A stretch of 6,910 nt of DNA, taken from an uncultured Ellagibacter sp. (GTDB lineage: Bacteria; Actinomycetota; Coriobacteriia; Coriobacteriales; Eggerthellaceae). The position numbers and the translations under genes were made by a program. The notes beneath the pieces were generated by a model, which was not told the origin of the DNA, searched no databases, and worked only from the letters and a program-made list of their open reading frames with translations. The stretch covers positions 1 through 6,910 of the forward strand of contig CAKTSW010000074.1 in the NCBI GenBank assembly GCA_934613165.1. Reading direction: 5' to 3'. This document shows positions 1 through 5,885 of the stretch, one piece after another (position 1 is the first letter of the stretch; every line of letters begins with the position of its first letter).

Positions 1-231
1 GTCTACTATTCCGCCGACAAGGACCGCTACGAGCAGGTCGCTGCGGCGTTCACGCGCGCGAGCGGGCGCATCCGCTCGCTCATGGCGAAGAAGCTGTCGT
101 GGCGCGTCGCGCCCGAGCTGCGGTTCATGCTCGACCACAGCGTCGACACCGCCGAGCGCATCGCTGGCGCGCTTGCCCGCGAAGCCCAGCGTCCGCCGGT
201 CATCGTGAAGGAAGAAACCGAAGATGAATAG
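1..231 (+). CDS. rbfA: Ribosome-binding factor A, C-terminal part (5' end outside window)
   Basis: The reading frame is open from base 1 and ends with TAG at 229-231, giving the last 76 residues. RbfA binds the 30S subunit near helix 1 of 16S rRNA and helps late maturation of the small ribosomal subunit in the cytoplasm. The visible part carries the family's C-terminal hallmark: a short basic helix, then residues KKLSWRVAPELRF followed by MLDHSVDTAERI, the conserved pattern that closes the KH-like domain. A short acidic tail (KEETEDE) follows. The next gene starts inside its last codons, an 8-base overlap. The order rbfA, DHH phosphoesterase, truB, ribF is the well-known end of the nusA-infB operon, so nusA and infB are expected upstream of the window. 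The N-terminal half cannot be assessed. Confidence 0.93.
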   Translation, partial: VYYSADKDRYEQVAAAFTRASGRIRSLMAKKLSWRVAPELRFMLDHSVDTAERIAGALAREAQRPPVIVKEETEDE

Positions 232-1255
232 CCCGATGTCGGTGACGCCCCAGACCAACGTCTCCCTCACCGAGGTCGCCGCCGCGCTGAAGTCGCACGA
301 CGACTACGTCATCTGCGGGCATGTTTCTCCCGACGGCGACTGCATCGGCTCGCAGCTTGCCCTGGCCGGCATCTTGCGGCGCCTCGGCAAGCGCGTCACC
401 TGCGTGTTGGCGAAGGCTGAAAAGCCCGATGCCCGTCTTTCGTTCATGCCGGGTGCCGCCGACATGGCGTACGCCCGCGACTTCAAGGGCGAGGTGGGTA
501 CTTTCGTCGCCGTCGACGTGCCGAGCCGTGAGCGCATCGCCGACGCTGAGCCCTTGCTCGATGCGGCGTCGTTCTCCATCACGATCGACCATCATGCTTA
601 TCCCGAGCGCATGACGACGATCGCCTATGTGAACCCTTCCATGGCGTCGACGTCGATGCTTATCTGGGAGCTGAGCAAGTGCCTTCGCGTCGAGAACACG
701 AACGAGATCGCCCTGTGCGCTTACACCGGCTTGGTGACCGACACGGGACGCTTCCAGTTCCAGAACACCGACTCGCGCGCCTTCGCGTCCGCTTCCGAGA
801 TGATCGTCGCGGGCGTCGATGCGTCGGCCGTGTCGCGCGAACTGTTCCAGAACAGAAGGCTCGCATCGGTCGAGCTCGAGGCTGCGGCGATCAAGCACAT
901 GAAGCTCGCCTTGAACGGCGAGGTCGCCATAAGCTACGTCACCGAGAAGGACTTCGAGCGCGCGCATGCCGTGAAGGCCGACTCCGAACCCCTCATCGAC
1001 GTGCTGCGCTCCATCGCGGGCGTTCGCGTCGCCTGCATGCTGCGCGACCAGGGAACGTCGATTCGCGGGAGCCTCCGCGCTAAGGACGATACCGATGTCG
1101 CCGCCATCGCCGCCGCGTTCGGTGGGGGAGGGCACAAGGCAGCGGCGGGCTTTTCCGTCGAGGGGCCGATCGAGGGCGCTCTTGTCCGGGTTGAGCAGGC
1201 CATCGTCGCCGCGGTTACGGCGTTTTCCACCGAAAGCGCGGGTGCGAACGCGTGA
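224..1255 (+). CDS. nrnA: DHH/DHHA1 phosphoesterase, NrnA-type (oligoribonuclease / pAp phosphatase)
   Basis: The protein has 343 residues, the usual size of NrnA. Members of this family degrade very short RNAs (nanoRNA) and often hydrolyse pAp to AMP, using two Mn ions in the cytoplasm. All expected motifs are present: HVSPDGDCIGS at residues 33-43 (H33, D37 and D39 as metal ligands), D98 in AVDVPSRERI, the DHH triad at 122-124, and TGLVTDTGRF at 168-177 with D173. The C-terminal DHHA1 domain has its glycine-rich nucleotide loop FGGGGHKAAAGF at 299-310. The start at 224 is preferred over the in-frame ATG at 236, because the purine-rich AAGGAAG at 208-214 lies at suitable spacing for 224. The start overlaps rbfA by 8 bases. 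The stop overlaps the GTG of truB, so coupled translation is likely. No key residue is missing. The exact substrate preference (nanoRNA, pAp or cyclic dinucleotide products) cannot be read from sequence. Confidence 0.9.
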   Translation: MNSPMSVTPQTNVSLTEVAAALKSHDDYVICGHVSPDGDCIGSQLALAGILRRLGKRVTCVLAKAEKPDARLSFMPGAADMAYARDFKGEVGTFVAVDVPSRERIADAEPLLDAASFSITIDHHAYPERMTTIAYVNPSMASTSMLIWELSKCLRVENTNEIALCAYTGLVTDTGRFQFQNTDSRAFASASEMIVAGVDASAVSRELFQNRRLASVELEAAAIKHMKLALNGEVAISYVTEKDFERAHAVKADSEPLIDVLRSIAGVRVACMLRDQGTSIRGSLRAKDDTDVAAIAAAFGGGGHKAAAGFSVEGPIEGALVRVEQAIVAAVTAFSTESAGANA

Positions 1256-2271
1256 AACGGGGAACTTCGGGCTTGAGCCTTGTCGTGGGCGTCGACAAGC
1301 CGAGCGGCATGTCGTCCCATGACGTGGTCAATCGCGTGCGCCGCGTGTTCGGCGAGCGGCGCGTGGGGCATACCGGCACGCTCGATCCGCTCGCGTCGGG
1401 CGTGCTGTGCGTATGCGTCGGGCCTGCGACCAGGCTCGACGCCTATATGGTCGGGCACGATAAACGGTATCGCGTTCGCATCGCCTTCGGTGTAGGGACC
1501 GACACCGACGATGTCGACGGCGAGCCGGTAAGGCAGGGCGCCGTTCCTCCCGAGGCGCTTGAAGAAGAGTTCGCCTGCCGTGTCCTCGAGCATTTCGTCG
1601 GGCCGCAGAAGCAGCTGCCGCCGGCGTATTCCGCCGTCAAGGTGCAGGGCGTGAAAGCCTGCGACGCCGCGCGCCGCGGGCACATCATCGACCTCACGCC
1701 GCGCGACATCGAGGTGTACAGCGCCTCGCTCGTGAGCATCGTCGAAGGCGAAGGCGACACGCCGGTTATGTGGGACGTCGATGTGCACGTGTCGAAGGGC
1801 ACCTACGTGCGCGCGCTCGCGCGCGACATCGGGACGCGCGTCGGCTGCCCGGCTCATGTGAAGGCGCTGCGTCGCACAAGCGCCGGCCTGCTTTCCCTCG
1901 ACGACTGCGTGATGCTCGACGTGCTCGAGCGCATGAAGGTCGCCGCGGCGCTCGATCCGGTGAAGCTGCTCGGGCTGCGTTTCGCCTACCTCGACGATGA
2001 GGGGGCGAAGCGCGTGGCGAACGGAAACGCGCTTGCGGCTTCCAGCATCGAGCTCTGCGAGCGCAGGCACGTCTCGGCGCGGGCGGAGCTGTGCGCCTGC
2101 ACCGCGGGCGTGGTTTCGAGCTGCGAGCCGCCGCGCGACGGCGAAATCATCTCGGTCATCGCCGATAACCGCCTTGTCGCGCTGTACGAATTCGATGCGG
2201 GCAAAAACGCGTTCAAGTCGCGTTGCGTTTTCCAGACGGGGGTGCGCCGTGGCGCAGATATTGAAGCTTGA
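1252..2271 (+). CDS. truB: tRNA pseudouridine-55 synthase TruB
   Basis: The protein has 339 residues. TruB isomerises U55 to pseudouridine in the T-loop of tRNAs in the cytoplasm. The N-terminal VVGVDKPSGMSSHDVVNRVR (11-30) is the family signature. The catalytic motif VGHTGTLDPLASGVL (38-52) contains the nucleophile D45. The block PPAYSAVKVQG (123-133) and SKGTYVRALARDIG (181-194) are the other two conserved motifs, and LRRTSAG (206-212) follows as usual. The C-terminal part (about 240-339) is the variable PUA-like RNA-binding region. The start is a GTG at 1252 that overlaps the upstream TGA as GTGA. No good Shine-Dalgarno precedes it, which fits termination-reinitiation from the DHH gene. 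The 3' end overlaps ribF by 23 bases. The call is secure. Confidence 0.97.
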   Translation: MKRGTSGLSLVVGVDKPSGMSSHDVVNRVRRVFGERRVGHTGTLDPLASGVLCVCVGPATRLDAYMVGHDKRYRVRIAFGVGTDTDDVDGEPVRQGAVPPEALEEEFACRVLEHFVGPQKQLPPAYSAVKVQGVKACDAARRGHIIDLTPRDIEVYSASLVSIVEGEGDTPVMWDVDVHVSKGTYVRALARDIGTRVGCPAHVKALRRTSAGLLSLDDCVMLDVLERMKVAAALDPVKLLGLRFAYLDDEGAKRVANGNALAASSIELCERRHVSARAELCACTAGVVSSCEPPRDGEIISVIADNRLVALYEFDAGKNAFKSRCVFQTGVRRGADIEA

Positions 2272-3172
2272 TGAGGCTGCCGACCGATCGTTCTTCTTGG
2301 AAAGCTCGTGTGCGTTCGGGGTGTTCGATGGGTTTCATATCGGACACCAGGCGCTTATCGGCTTTGCGGTCGAGGACGCGCATGCGCGGGGGGAGAAAGC
2401 CGTCGCGCTTACCTTCTCGATCGATCCCGATGAGCTGTTCCGCTCAGACGCGCTCAAGAAGCTTTCGGGCAATGCCGAGCGCATCGAGAGGCTCGCGGCG
2501 TCCGGCGTCGACTACGTCGCTGTGCTGCCTTTCGACCGCGCGTTCGCGGGCAAGTCGCCTGAGGAATTCCTTGCGTGGACCTTCGGCGGCTTCGTTCCCA
2601 AGAGCATCCATGTGGGCACGAACTTCCGCTTCGGTGCCAAGGCGAGCGGGACGGAATCGACGCTCCGGAAGTGGGGGATGGTGCATGCGTGCCGCGTGTG
2701 CGTGCACAAGCTCACCTGCGCCGCGGGCGAGCCGGTCAGCGCAACGCGCATCCGCGGCCTTCTCGCGCAAGGGAAGGTTAAGGAGGCGAACGAGCTCCTC
2801 GGGCGTCGCTACGCCGTGTCGGGCACCGTCGTCTCGGGCCGCGGCGAAGGCGCGCAGATGGGAATCCGCACCGCGAACCTCGACATCCCGCAAGCGCTTC
2901 ATGTCCTCGGCGACGGGGTCTACGCCGCGTACGCGATCGTCGACGGGGCTCGGTACAAGGCCGCCGTCAACATGGGCGTCGCGGCGACGTTCGCCGACCG
3001 GGCGACGGCCAACTGCGAGGCGCATCTCCTTGATTTCTCGGGAGACATCTACGGGGAGCGCATCGAGCTCGAATTCGTTGCGTGGCTTCGCCCCATGAAG
3101 AAGTTCGACGATGTCGACGAGCTTATTGCCGCTATCACGTCGAACATCTCCTGGGTTCGCGACAACCTTTAA
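2249..3172 (+). CDS. ribF: Bifunctional riboflavin kinase / FAD synthetase RibF
   Basis: The protein has 307 residues, typical for bacterial RibF, which phosphorylates riboflavin to FMN and adenylylates FMN to FAD in the cytoplasm. The N-terminal FAD synthetase domain has the nucleotidyltransferase motif GVFDGFHIGH (24-33), VGTNFRFG (122-129) and SATRIRGLL (164-172). The C-terminal flavokinase domain runs from about 185, with the usual G-rich loop, RTAN at 207-210, CEAHLLDFSGDIYG (256-269, candidate catalytic Glu257) and a final LRPMKKFDDVDEL helix region. The GTG start at 2249 is chosen because a G-rich tract at 2238-2242 lies just upstream and the length then fits the family; a TTG at 2261 is a weaker alternative. 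The frame stays open upstream to 1997, but that stretch overlaps truB and is not RibF-like. Oddities: the nearly invariant PTAN motif reads RTAN, and the usual NPTF-type motif reads AATF (245-248). It is the last gene of the operon. Confidence 0.93.
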   Translation: MAQILKLDEAADRSFFLESSCAFGVFDGFHIGHQALIGFAVEDAHARGEKAVALTFSIDPDELFRSDALKKLSGNAERIERLAASGVDYVAVLPFDRAFAGKSPEEFLAWTFGGFVPKSIHVGTNFRFGAKASGTESTLRKWGMVHACRVCVHKLTCAAGEPVSATRIRGLLAQGKVKEANELLGRRYAVSGTVVSGRGEGAQMGIRTANLDIPQALHVLGDGVYAAYAIVDGARYKAAVNMGVAATFADRATANCEAHLLDFSGDIYGERIELEFVAWLRPMKKFDDVDELIAAITSNISWVRDNL

Positions 3173-3203
3173 CGGGTTTCTTGCCCTTTCGCTTCTGAAC
3201 AGG

Positions 3204-3245
3204 GAAAATCCCCTTGTCATGCAAATACATGACAAGGGGATTTTC
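3204..3245 (+). terminator. Strong hairpin terminator after ribF, probably bidirectional
   Basis: The arms 3204-3221 and 3228-3245 are perfectly complementary over 18 bases, with a 6-base loop (CAAATA). The core CCCCTTGTCATG pairs with CATGACAAGGGG. An A-tract lies on the left and a T-tract (ATTTTCTT) on the right, so the structure could stop transcription from either direction. It lies 31 bases after the ribF stop and closes the rbfA-nrnA-truB-ribF unit. Confidence 0.85.
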
Positions 3246-3349
3246 TTGTCATGCGGCTAAAATCATACGTTTGCACGATGGTGTGCGGCTCCGGTGGCTG
3301 TGATACTTCGAGCTGTCAGACGAAACGCAACCGCTTAAAGGAGCGCACC

Positions 3350-3628
3350 ATGAAAATCCTCGGTATGGGAACCCCGGAGCTTCTCATCATCCTCGTCGTC
3401 GTCCTGCTCATCTTCGGGCCGAAGAACCTTCCGAAGCTCGGTAGCGCCATCGGCAAGTCGGTGAAGGGCCTGCGCGAGGGCTTGGGTTCAAGCAAGAAAG
3501 AAGTAAAGGAAGCTGCGGGCGACGATGACGCGGCCGCCGTGAAGGAAACCGCCGAGCTCGACGATGCCGAAGAAGAAGCGGCTGAAAAGCCCGCGAAAAA
3601 GCGCGTCGTCAAGAAATCCGTCGCTTAA
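3350..3628 (+). CDS. tatA: Sec-independent (twin-arginine) translocase subunit TatA/E family
   Basis: The protein has 92 residues. TatA proteins oligomerise in the cytoplasmic membrane to form the passage for folded twin-arginine-signal proteins. The architecture is canonical: a short N-terminus with PEL (9-11), one membrane helix (about 10-23), the FGP hinge (22-24), the amphipathic helix LPKLGSAIGKSVKGLREGL (27-45), then a charged, disordered Glu/Ala/Lys tail. The ATG at 3350 is chosen because AAAGGAG (3337-3343) lies 6 bases upstream; an in-frame extension back to 3251 has no family similarity. The phenylalanine normally found near the middle of the amphipathic helix (F39 in E. coli TatA) appears as Leu41. 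No tatC or tatB is adjacent, so this may act with a TatC encoded elsewhere. A TatB-like role cannot be excluded, since Glu10 in the PEL position is also seen in TatB. The gene sits between two terminators and is probably monocistronic. Confidence 0.93.
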   Translation: MKILGMGTPELLIILVVVLLIFGPKNLPKLGSAIGKSVKGLREGLGSSKKEVKEAAGDDDAAAVKETAELDDAEEEAAEKPAKKRVVKKSVA

Positions 3629-3662
3629 GCGACACTCCCAACCTTTCAACTCACCTTCCCAT

Positions 3663-3700
3663 AAGGCACGCAGGCGTATAACCTGCGTGCCTTTCCTTTT
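3663..3700 (+). terminator. Intrinsic terminator after tatA
   Basis: A perfect 12-bp stem pairs AAGGCACGCAGG (3663-3674) with CCTGCGTGCCTT (3682-3693) around a 7-base loop. A T-rich tract (CTTTCCTTTT) follows at 3691-3700. It lies 34 bases after the tatA stop and is a textbook rho-independent terminator. Confidence 0.9.
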
Positions 3701-3715
3701 GCGCCCCGCGCCGGC

Positions 3716-3724
3716 TGGTATCAT
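3716..3724 (+). promoter_or_regulatory. Candidate extended -10 promoter of the LuxR-type regulator gene
   Basis: TGGTATCAT matches the extended -10 pattern TGnTATAAT with one mismatch. It sits between the tatA terminator and the regulator gene, about 60 bases before the GTG at 3787. Only a poor -35 (TTTTGC at 3697-3702) is visible at 16-base spacing, which extended -10 promoters tolerate. The assignment rests on pattern alone. Confidence 0.4.
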
Positions 3725-3786
3725 GACTTGTAAATTAGAGTGCGCATCCGGTTGCATGATGCGCTTGGGTGAGGAAAGGGGTTCGC

Positions 3787-5313
3787 GTGGCGGAGAAGCG
3801 GGAAAGCGTCGTGTTCGCGCGTCGCGCGATCAGCGGCTTTTCATGCCTTCAGGGCTTCATCGTGTCGCTTCTCTACATCGGCCCGAACCGCATGCTCGAT
3901 CTGGGCGCGGTCGGCTTCGAGCGCGGCGACATCGCCTGCATGCTCCTCTTCATGGCGGGCGCCTTCGTGATGGTCGCGCGTGCGTCGTCGGAACGTGTCG
4001 GCGCGCTCCTCTCGAGGCGGTCGCTCGTCGCGTGCTCCGCCGTTCTTGCTATCGCCTTCGCAGCGTCCTGCGTTGTCCACGAACCTGGTGCGCTCACCCT
4101 CGTGGCCGAGGGGGCGCTCCTCGGCTTTCCCTGCGCGCTTCTCGTGGCGATGTGGGGGCGGGCGCTCGGGTCGGTTCCGATCGAGCATTCCGTCCCCATC
4201 TTCTTCATCGGCTCGGCGCTCGGTGCTGCGGTCTGCTTCGTCGTGGGGGCGGGTCTTATGCCCTACGTTCCCGAAGCCGAGCTCGCGCTTTCGCTTCTGC
4301 CCCTGGGAAGCGCGCTTTCGCTTCTGCGCATCGGCGTGCCCGCCTCGTCCCCTACTCGCCGCCCGAGCGGCGCAGGCGCGCCCGGCCCGGACGCGGGCGT
4401 GCGCTCTTCCGACGACGCGCTTGCCCGCTTCACCAAGCGCCTCTTCGCGGGAACGGCGCTCTACGGCGCGGCGACCGGCATCATGCTCACGTTCGGCTCC
4501 GACCCGGGCATGACGTCGACCCCGTCCCTTCCCGTAACGTTCCTTCTCTTCGTCTTGTACTGCATCGCGGCCTTGCAGGTGGTCGAGCCCGCCGGGCGCG
4601 CCGCCGCCGTGCGGGTCGATGCGGCCGACGCGTCGCTTCTCGACTTGGGCGCGCTCATCGTGTCGAAGGGCAGGGAAGTCGCCCAGGGCGCCGGGCAGGG
4701 GCCGATCGACGGCGCGTACCGCTTGGCGGTGCTGCTCTTGCTCGGCGGGTTCCTCTTCGTCGGTGTGCTCGAGGGCATGGGCGTTCCCGGCGAAGCGGTC
4801 GTCGTTGCGGGGTTCCTGTCGGTGATGGTGGTGCTCGGCGCGCTGTTCCTCGTGATGACGAGGCTCGATCAGATCGACGCCGCGCGCATCTTCTCCCGCG
4901 GCTACGCGGCGCTCTTCGCGGGCGAGTTTTCGGGCATCGTCCTTGCCAACGCGATCGACATCGCGTGCGTGAACGGCGAGTCGGCCAACCTCATGGTCGC
5001 GCTCGCAGGGCTCGGCGCGCTTGTGTCGTACCTCTTCCTTTTCACCGAACAGGATTTCAGCGCGCTCACCGTCGCGGCCACGAAGGCCGATCGTTTCGAG
5101 GACATTTGCCGCACCCTTGCCGCGCGCGCTTCGCTTTCCCCCCGTGAAACCGAGGTGCTGCCGCTTGCGCTCAAGGGCCGCACGGCCGAGCGCATCGCCT
5201 CCGAGCTCTGCGTCTCCAAGAGCACGATCGACACCCATATTCGCCGCATCTACGCGAAATGCGGCGTTCACAGCCGCCAAGAACTGATCGATTTATGCGA
5301 AGAGATGCTCTAA
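3787..5313 (+). CDS. Membrane-anchored LuxR-family transcription regulator (multi-pass N-terminal domain)
   Basis: The protein has 508 residues from the GTG at 3787. AAAGGGG (3775-3781) lies 5 bases before this codon; the in-frame GTG at 3769, which would add six residues, lacks a good ribosome site. Residues about 15-420 are dominated by hydrophobic segments, roughly 10-12, separated near 185-220 by a polar Pro/Ala/Gly-rich loop. This layout recalls a major-facilitator-like 6+6 bundle. A short linker leads to a C-terminal GerE/LuxR helix-turn-helix at about 449-508, with LSPRETEVLPLALKGRTAERIASELCVS followed by KSTIDTHIRRIYAKCGVHSRQELIDL (written here in two pieces). No receiver-domain phosphoacceptor pattern is seen. 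Membrane-bound LuxR regulators of this build are characteristic of Eggerthellaceae, where many paralogues lie beside enzyme or transport genes. It presumably senses something in or through the membrane and binds DNA while anchored. The downstream metal ATPase cassette is a plausible target, but this is inferred only from position. Confidence 0.88.
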   Translation: MAEKRESVVFARRAISGFSCLQGFIVSLLYIGPNRMLDLGAVGFERGDIACMLLFMAGAFVMVARASSERVGALLSRRSLVACSAVLAIAFAASCVVHEPGALTLVAEGALLGFPCALLVAMWGRALGSVPIEHSVPIFFIGSALGAAVCFVVGAGLMPYVPEAELALSLLPLGSALSLLRIGVPASSPTRRPSGAGAPGPDAGVRSSDDALARFTKRLFAGTALYGAATGIMLTFGSDPGMTSTPSLPVTFLLFVLYCIAALQVVEPAGRAAAVRVDAADASLLDLGALIVSKGREVAQGAGQGPIDGAYRLAVLLLLGGFLFVGVLEGMGVPGEAVVVAGFLSVMVVLGALFLVMTRLDQIDAARIFSRGYAALFAGEFSGIVLANAIDIACVNGESANLMVALAGLGALVSYLFLFTEQDFSALTVAATKADRFEDICRTLAARASLSPRETEVLPLALKGRTAERIASELCVSKSTIDTHIRRIYAKCGVHSRQELIDLCEEML

Positions 5314-5620
5314 CCCTTTTTGAACCTCGCGTTCCTGAGTCGTTTTCGGGTCTTTCATATTGGTTCGCTCCCTTTGCGCTAAAACGGACGCTTAGAAAAG
5401 TTTGTCTGATAAAACTCCAGCTCACCGCATTAAACTTGCATCGATTCGCTCATATGAACAACCATGCACAGTTCACTCGTTCTTACGGGTGAACACTTTT
5501 TGAATTTACGAATCCCGTCTCTCGCTTTTACGCACTATTTGCAGTACGCTAACGCCAGTCAAAAGCCGGCGATGCGAAAGCGAACTTGCCGGTTAGCCAC
5601 CTCACGAAAGGATGCTCACC
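5314..5620 (+). promoter_or_regulatory. AT-rich intergenic control region, no gene seen
   Basis: This 307-base gap has about 45% GC by hand count over 5321-5560, against clearly higher GC in the genes on both sides. It contains no convincing coding frame, tRNA or known riboswitch. It holds an imperfect palindrome (5471-5494), a possible leader stem (5566-5592) and the Shine-Dalgarno of the next gene (5606-5612). Several A/T-rich hexamers resemble -10 elements (for example TGATAAAAC at 5407-5415), but none pairs with a good -35, so the promoter cannot be placed. No strong hairpin with T-tract directly follows the regulator stop. Confidence 0.6.
5471..5494. promoter_or_regulatory. Imperfect palindrome: operator or weak terminator
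   Basis: The arms GTTCACTCG (5471-5479) and CGGGTGAAC (5486-5494) are complementary except for one T/G position, with a 6-base spacer TTCTTA. The sequence ACACTTTTTG follows. It could be a dimeric regulator site upstream of the metal-ATPase genes, or a modest terminator for the regulator gene 158 bases upstream. The short T-run and the distance make the terminator reading uncertain. Confidence 0.35.
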
Positions 5621-5881
5621 ATGGAAAAGAAAACGTTCAACGCGCTGCTCGTCGGCTCCGGCTTCCTCGCTGGCACGCTCGGCATCAAGGCCCTCACCTC
5701 CAAGACCGCCAAGAAGTGCTACGTTCAGGGCGTTGCCAAGGGCCTGCAGGTGAAGCAGGGCTATCAGAACATCGTCGAGCAGGCGAAGGCCCAGGTCGAC
5801 GACATCATGGCCGAGGCAAACTACATCAACCTCTCCCAGAACGAGAAGGCGGAGGCGGAAACCGCAGAAGCGGCGAAGTAG
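5621..5881 (+). CDS. Small single-pass membrane protein, DUF6110-like, putative P-type ATPase partner
   Basis: The protein has 86 residues from the ATG at 5621. GAAAGGA (5606-5612) lies 8 bases upstream, which favours this start over the in-frame ATG at 5612. Residues 6-25 form one membrane helix rich in small residues (G12, G14, G18, G21; a GxxxG pattern at 14-18) that could pack against another helix. A basic stretch, TSKTAKK (26-32), follows, consistent with an N-out/C-in or peripheral cytoplasmic tail. The rest, about 35-72, is a charged helical region (QNIVEQAKAQVDDIMAEA) ending in a Glu/Ala-rich tail. From memory, the pattern 'IK.LTSK.AKK' plus 'DI.A.A..IN' matches DUF6110 proteins, which commonly precede heavy-metal ATPase genes. 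The position also parallels PacL (DUF1490) proteins beside mycobacterial CtpC-type ATPases. No His/Asp/Cys-rich metal site is seen; Cys33 is the only cysteine. The stop is only 4 bases before the ATPase start, so the two are almost certainly co-expressed. Confidence 0.72.
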   Translation: MEKKTFNALLVGSGFLAGTLGIKALTSKTAKKCYVQGVAKGLQVKQGYQNIVEQAKAQVDDIMAEANYINLSQNEKAEAETAEAAK

Positions 5882-5885
5882 CCCC

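Noticed and set aside
934..2070. 378-codon open frame on the minus strand across nrnA and truB
   Set aside because: It lies opposite two genes with complete catalytic motifs and has low-complexity Arg/Ala/His composition typical of GC-rich shadow frames.
3258..3263. TAAAAT as a -10 box for tatA
   Set aside because: The hexamer is good, but no acceptable -35 is found at 15-19 bases; the upstream bases are the terminator hairpin. TTGTCA at 3247-3252 is only 5 bases away.
3564..5147. 527-codon plus-strand frame overlapping tatA's end and the regulator
   Set aside because: It spans a strong terminator and reads as Arg-rich sequence without a domain; the overlapping frame is the real gene.
3841..5280. 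479-codon open frame on the minus strand across the LuxR-type gene
   Set aside because: Its translation is Arg/His/Glu-rich with no recognisable domain, and it mirrors the high-GC codon bias of the plus-strand gene, whose membrane and HTH domains are clear.
5259..5492. 77-codon plus-strand frame running from the regulator end into the intergenic region
   Set aside because: It starts inside the HTH coding sequence in another frame, has no ribosome site, and no recognisable product.
5316..5504. CTTTTTGAA occurring twice (5316-5324 and 5496-5504) as a possible repeat pair
   Set aside because: Nine bases of A/T-rich identity with no extension on either side is compatible with chance in an AT-rich gap.
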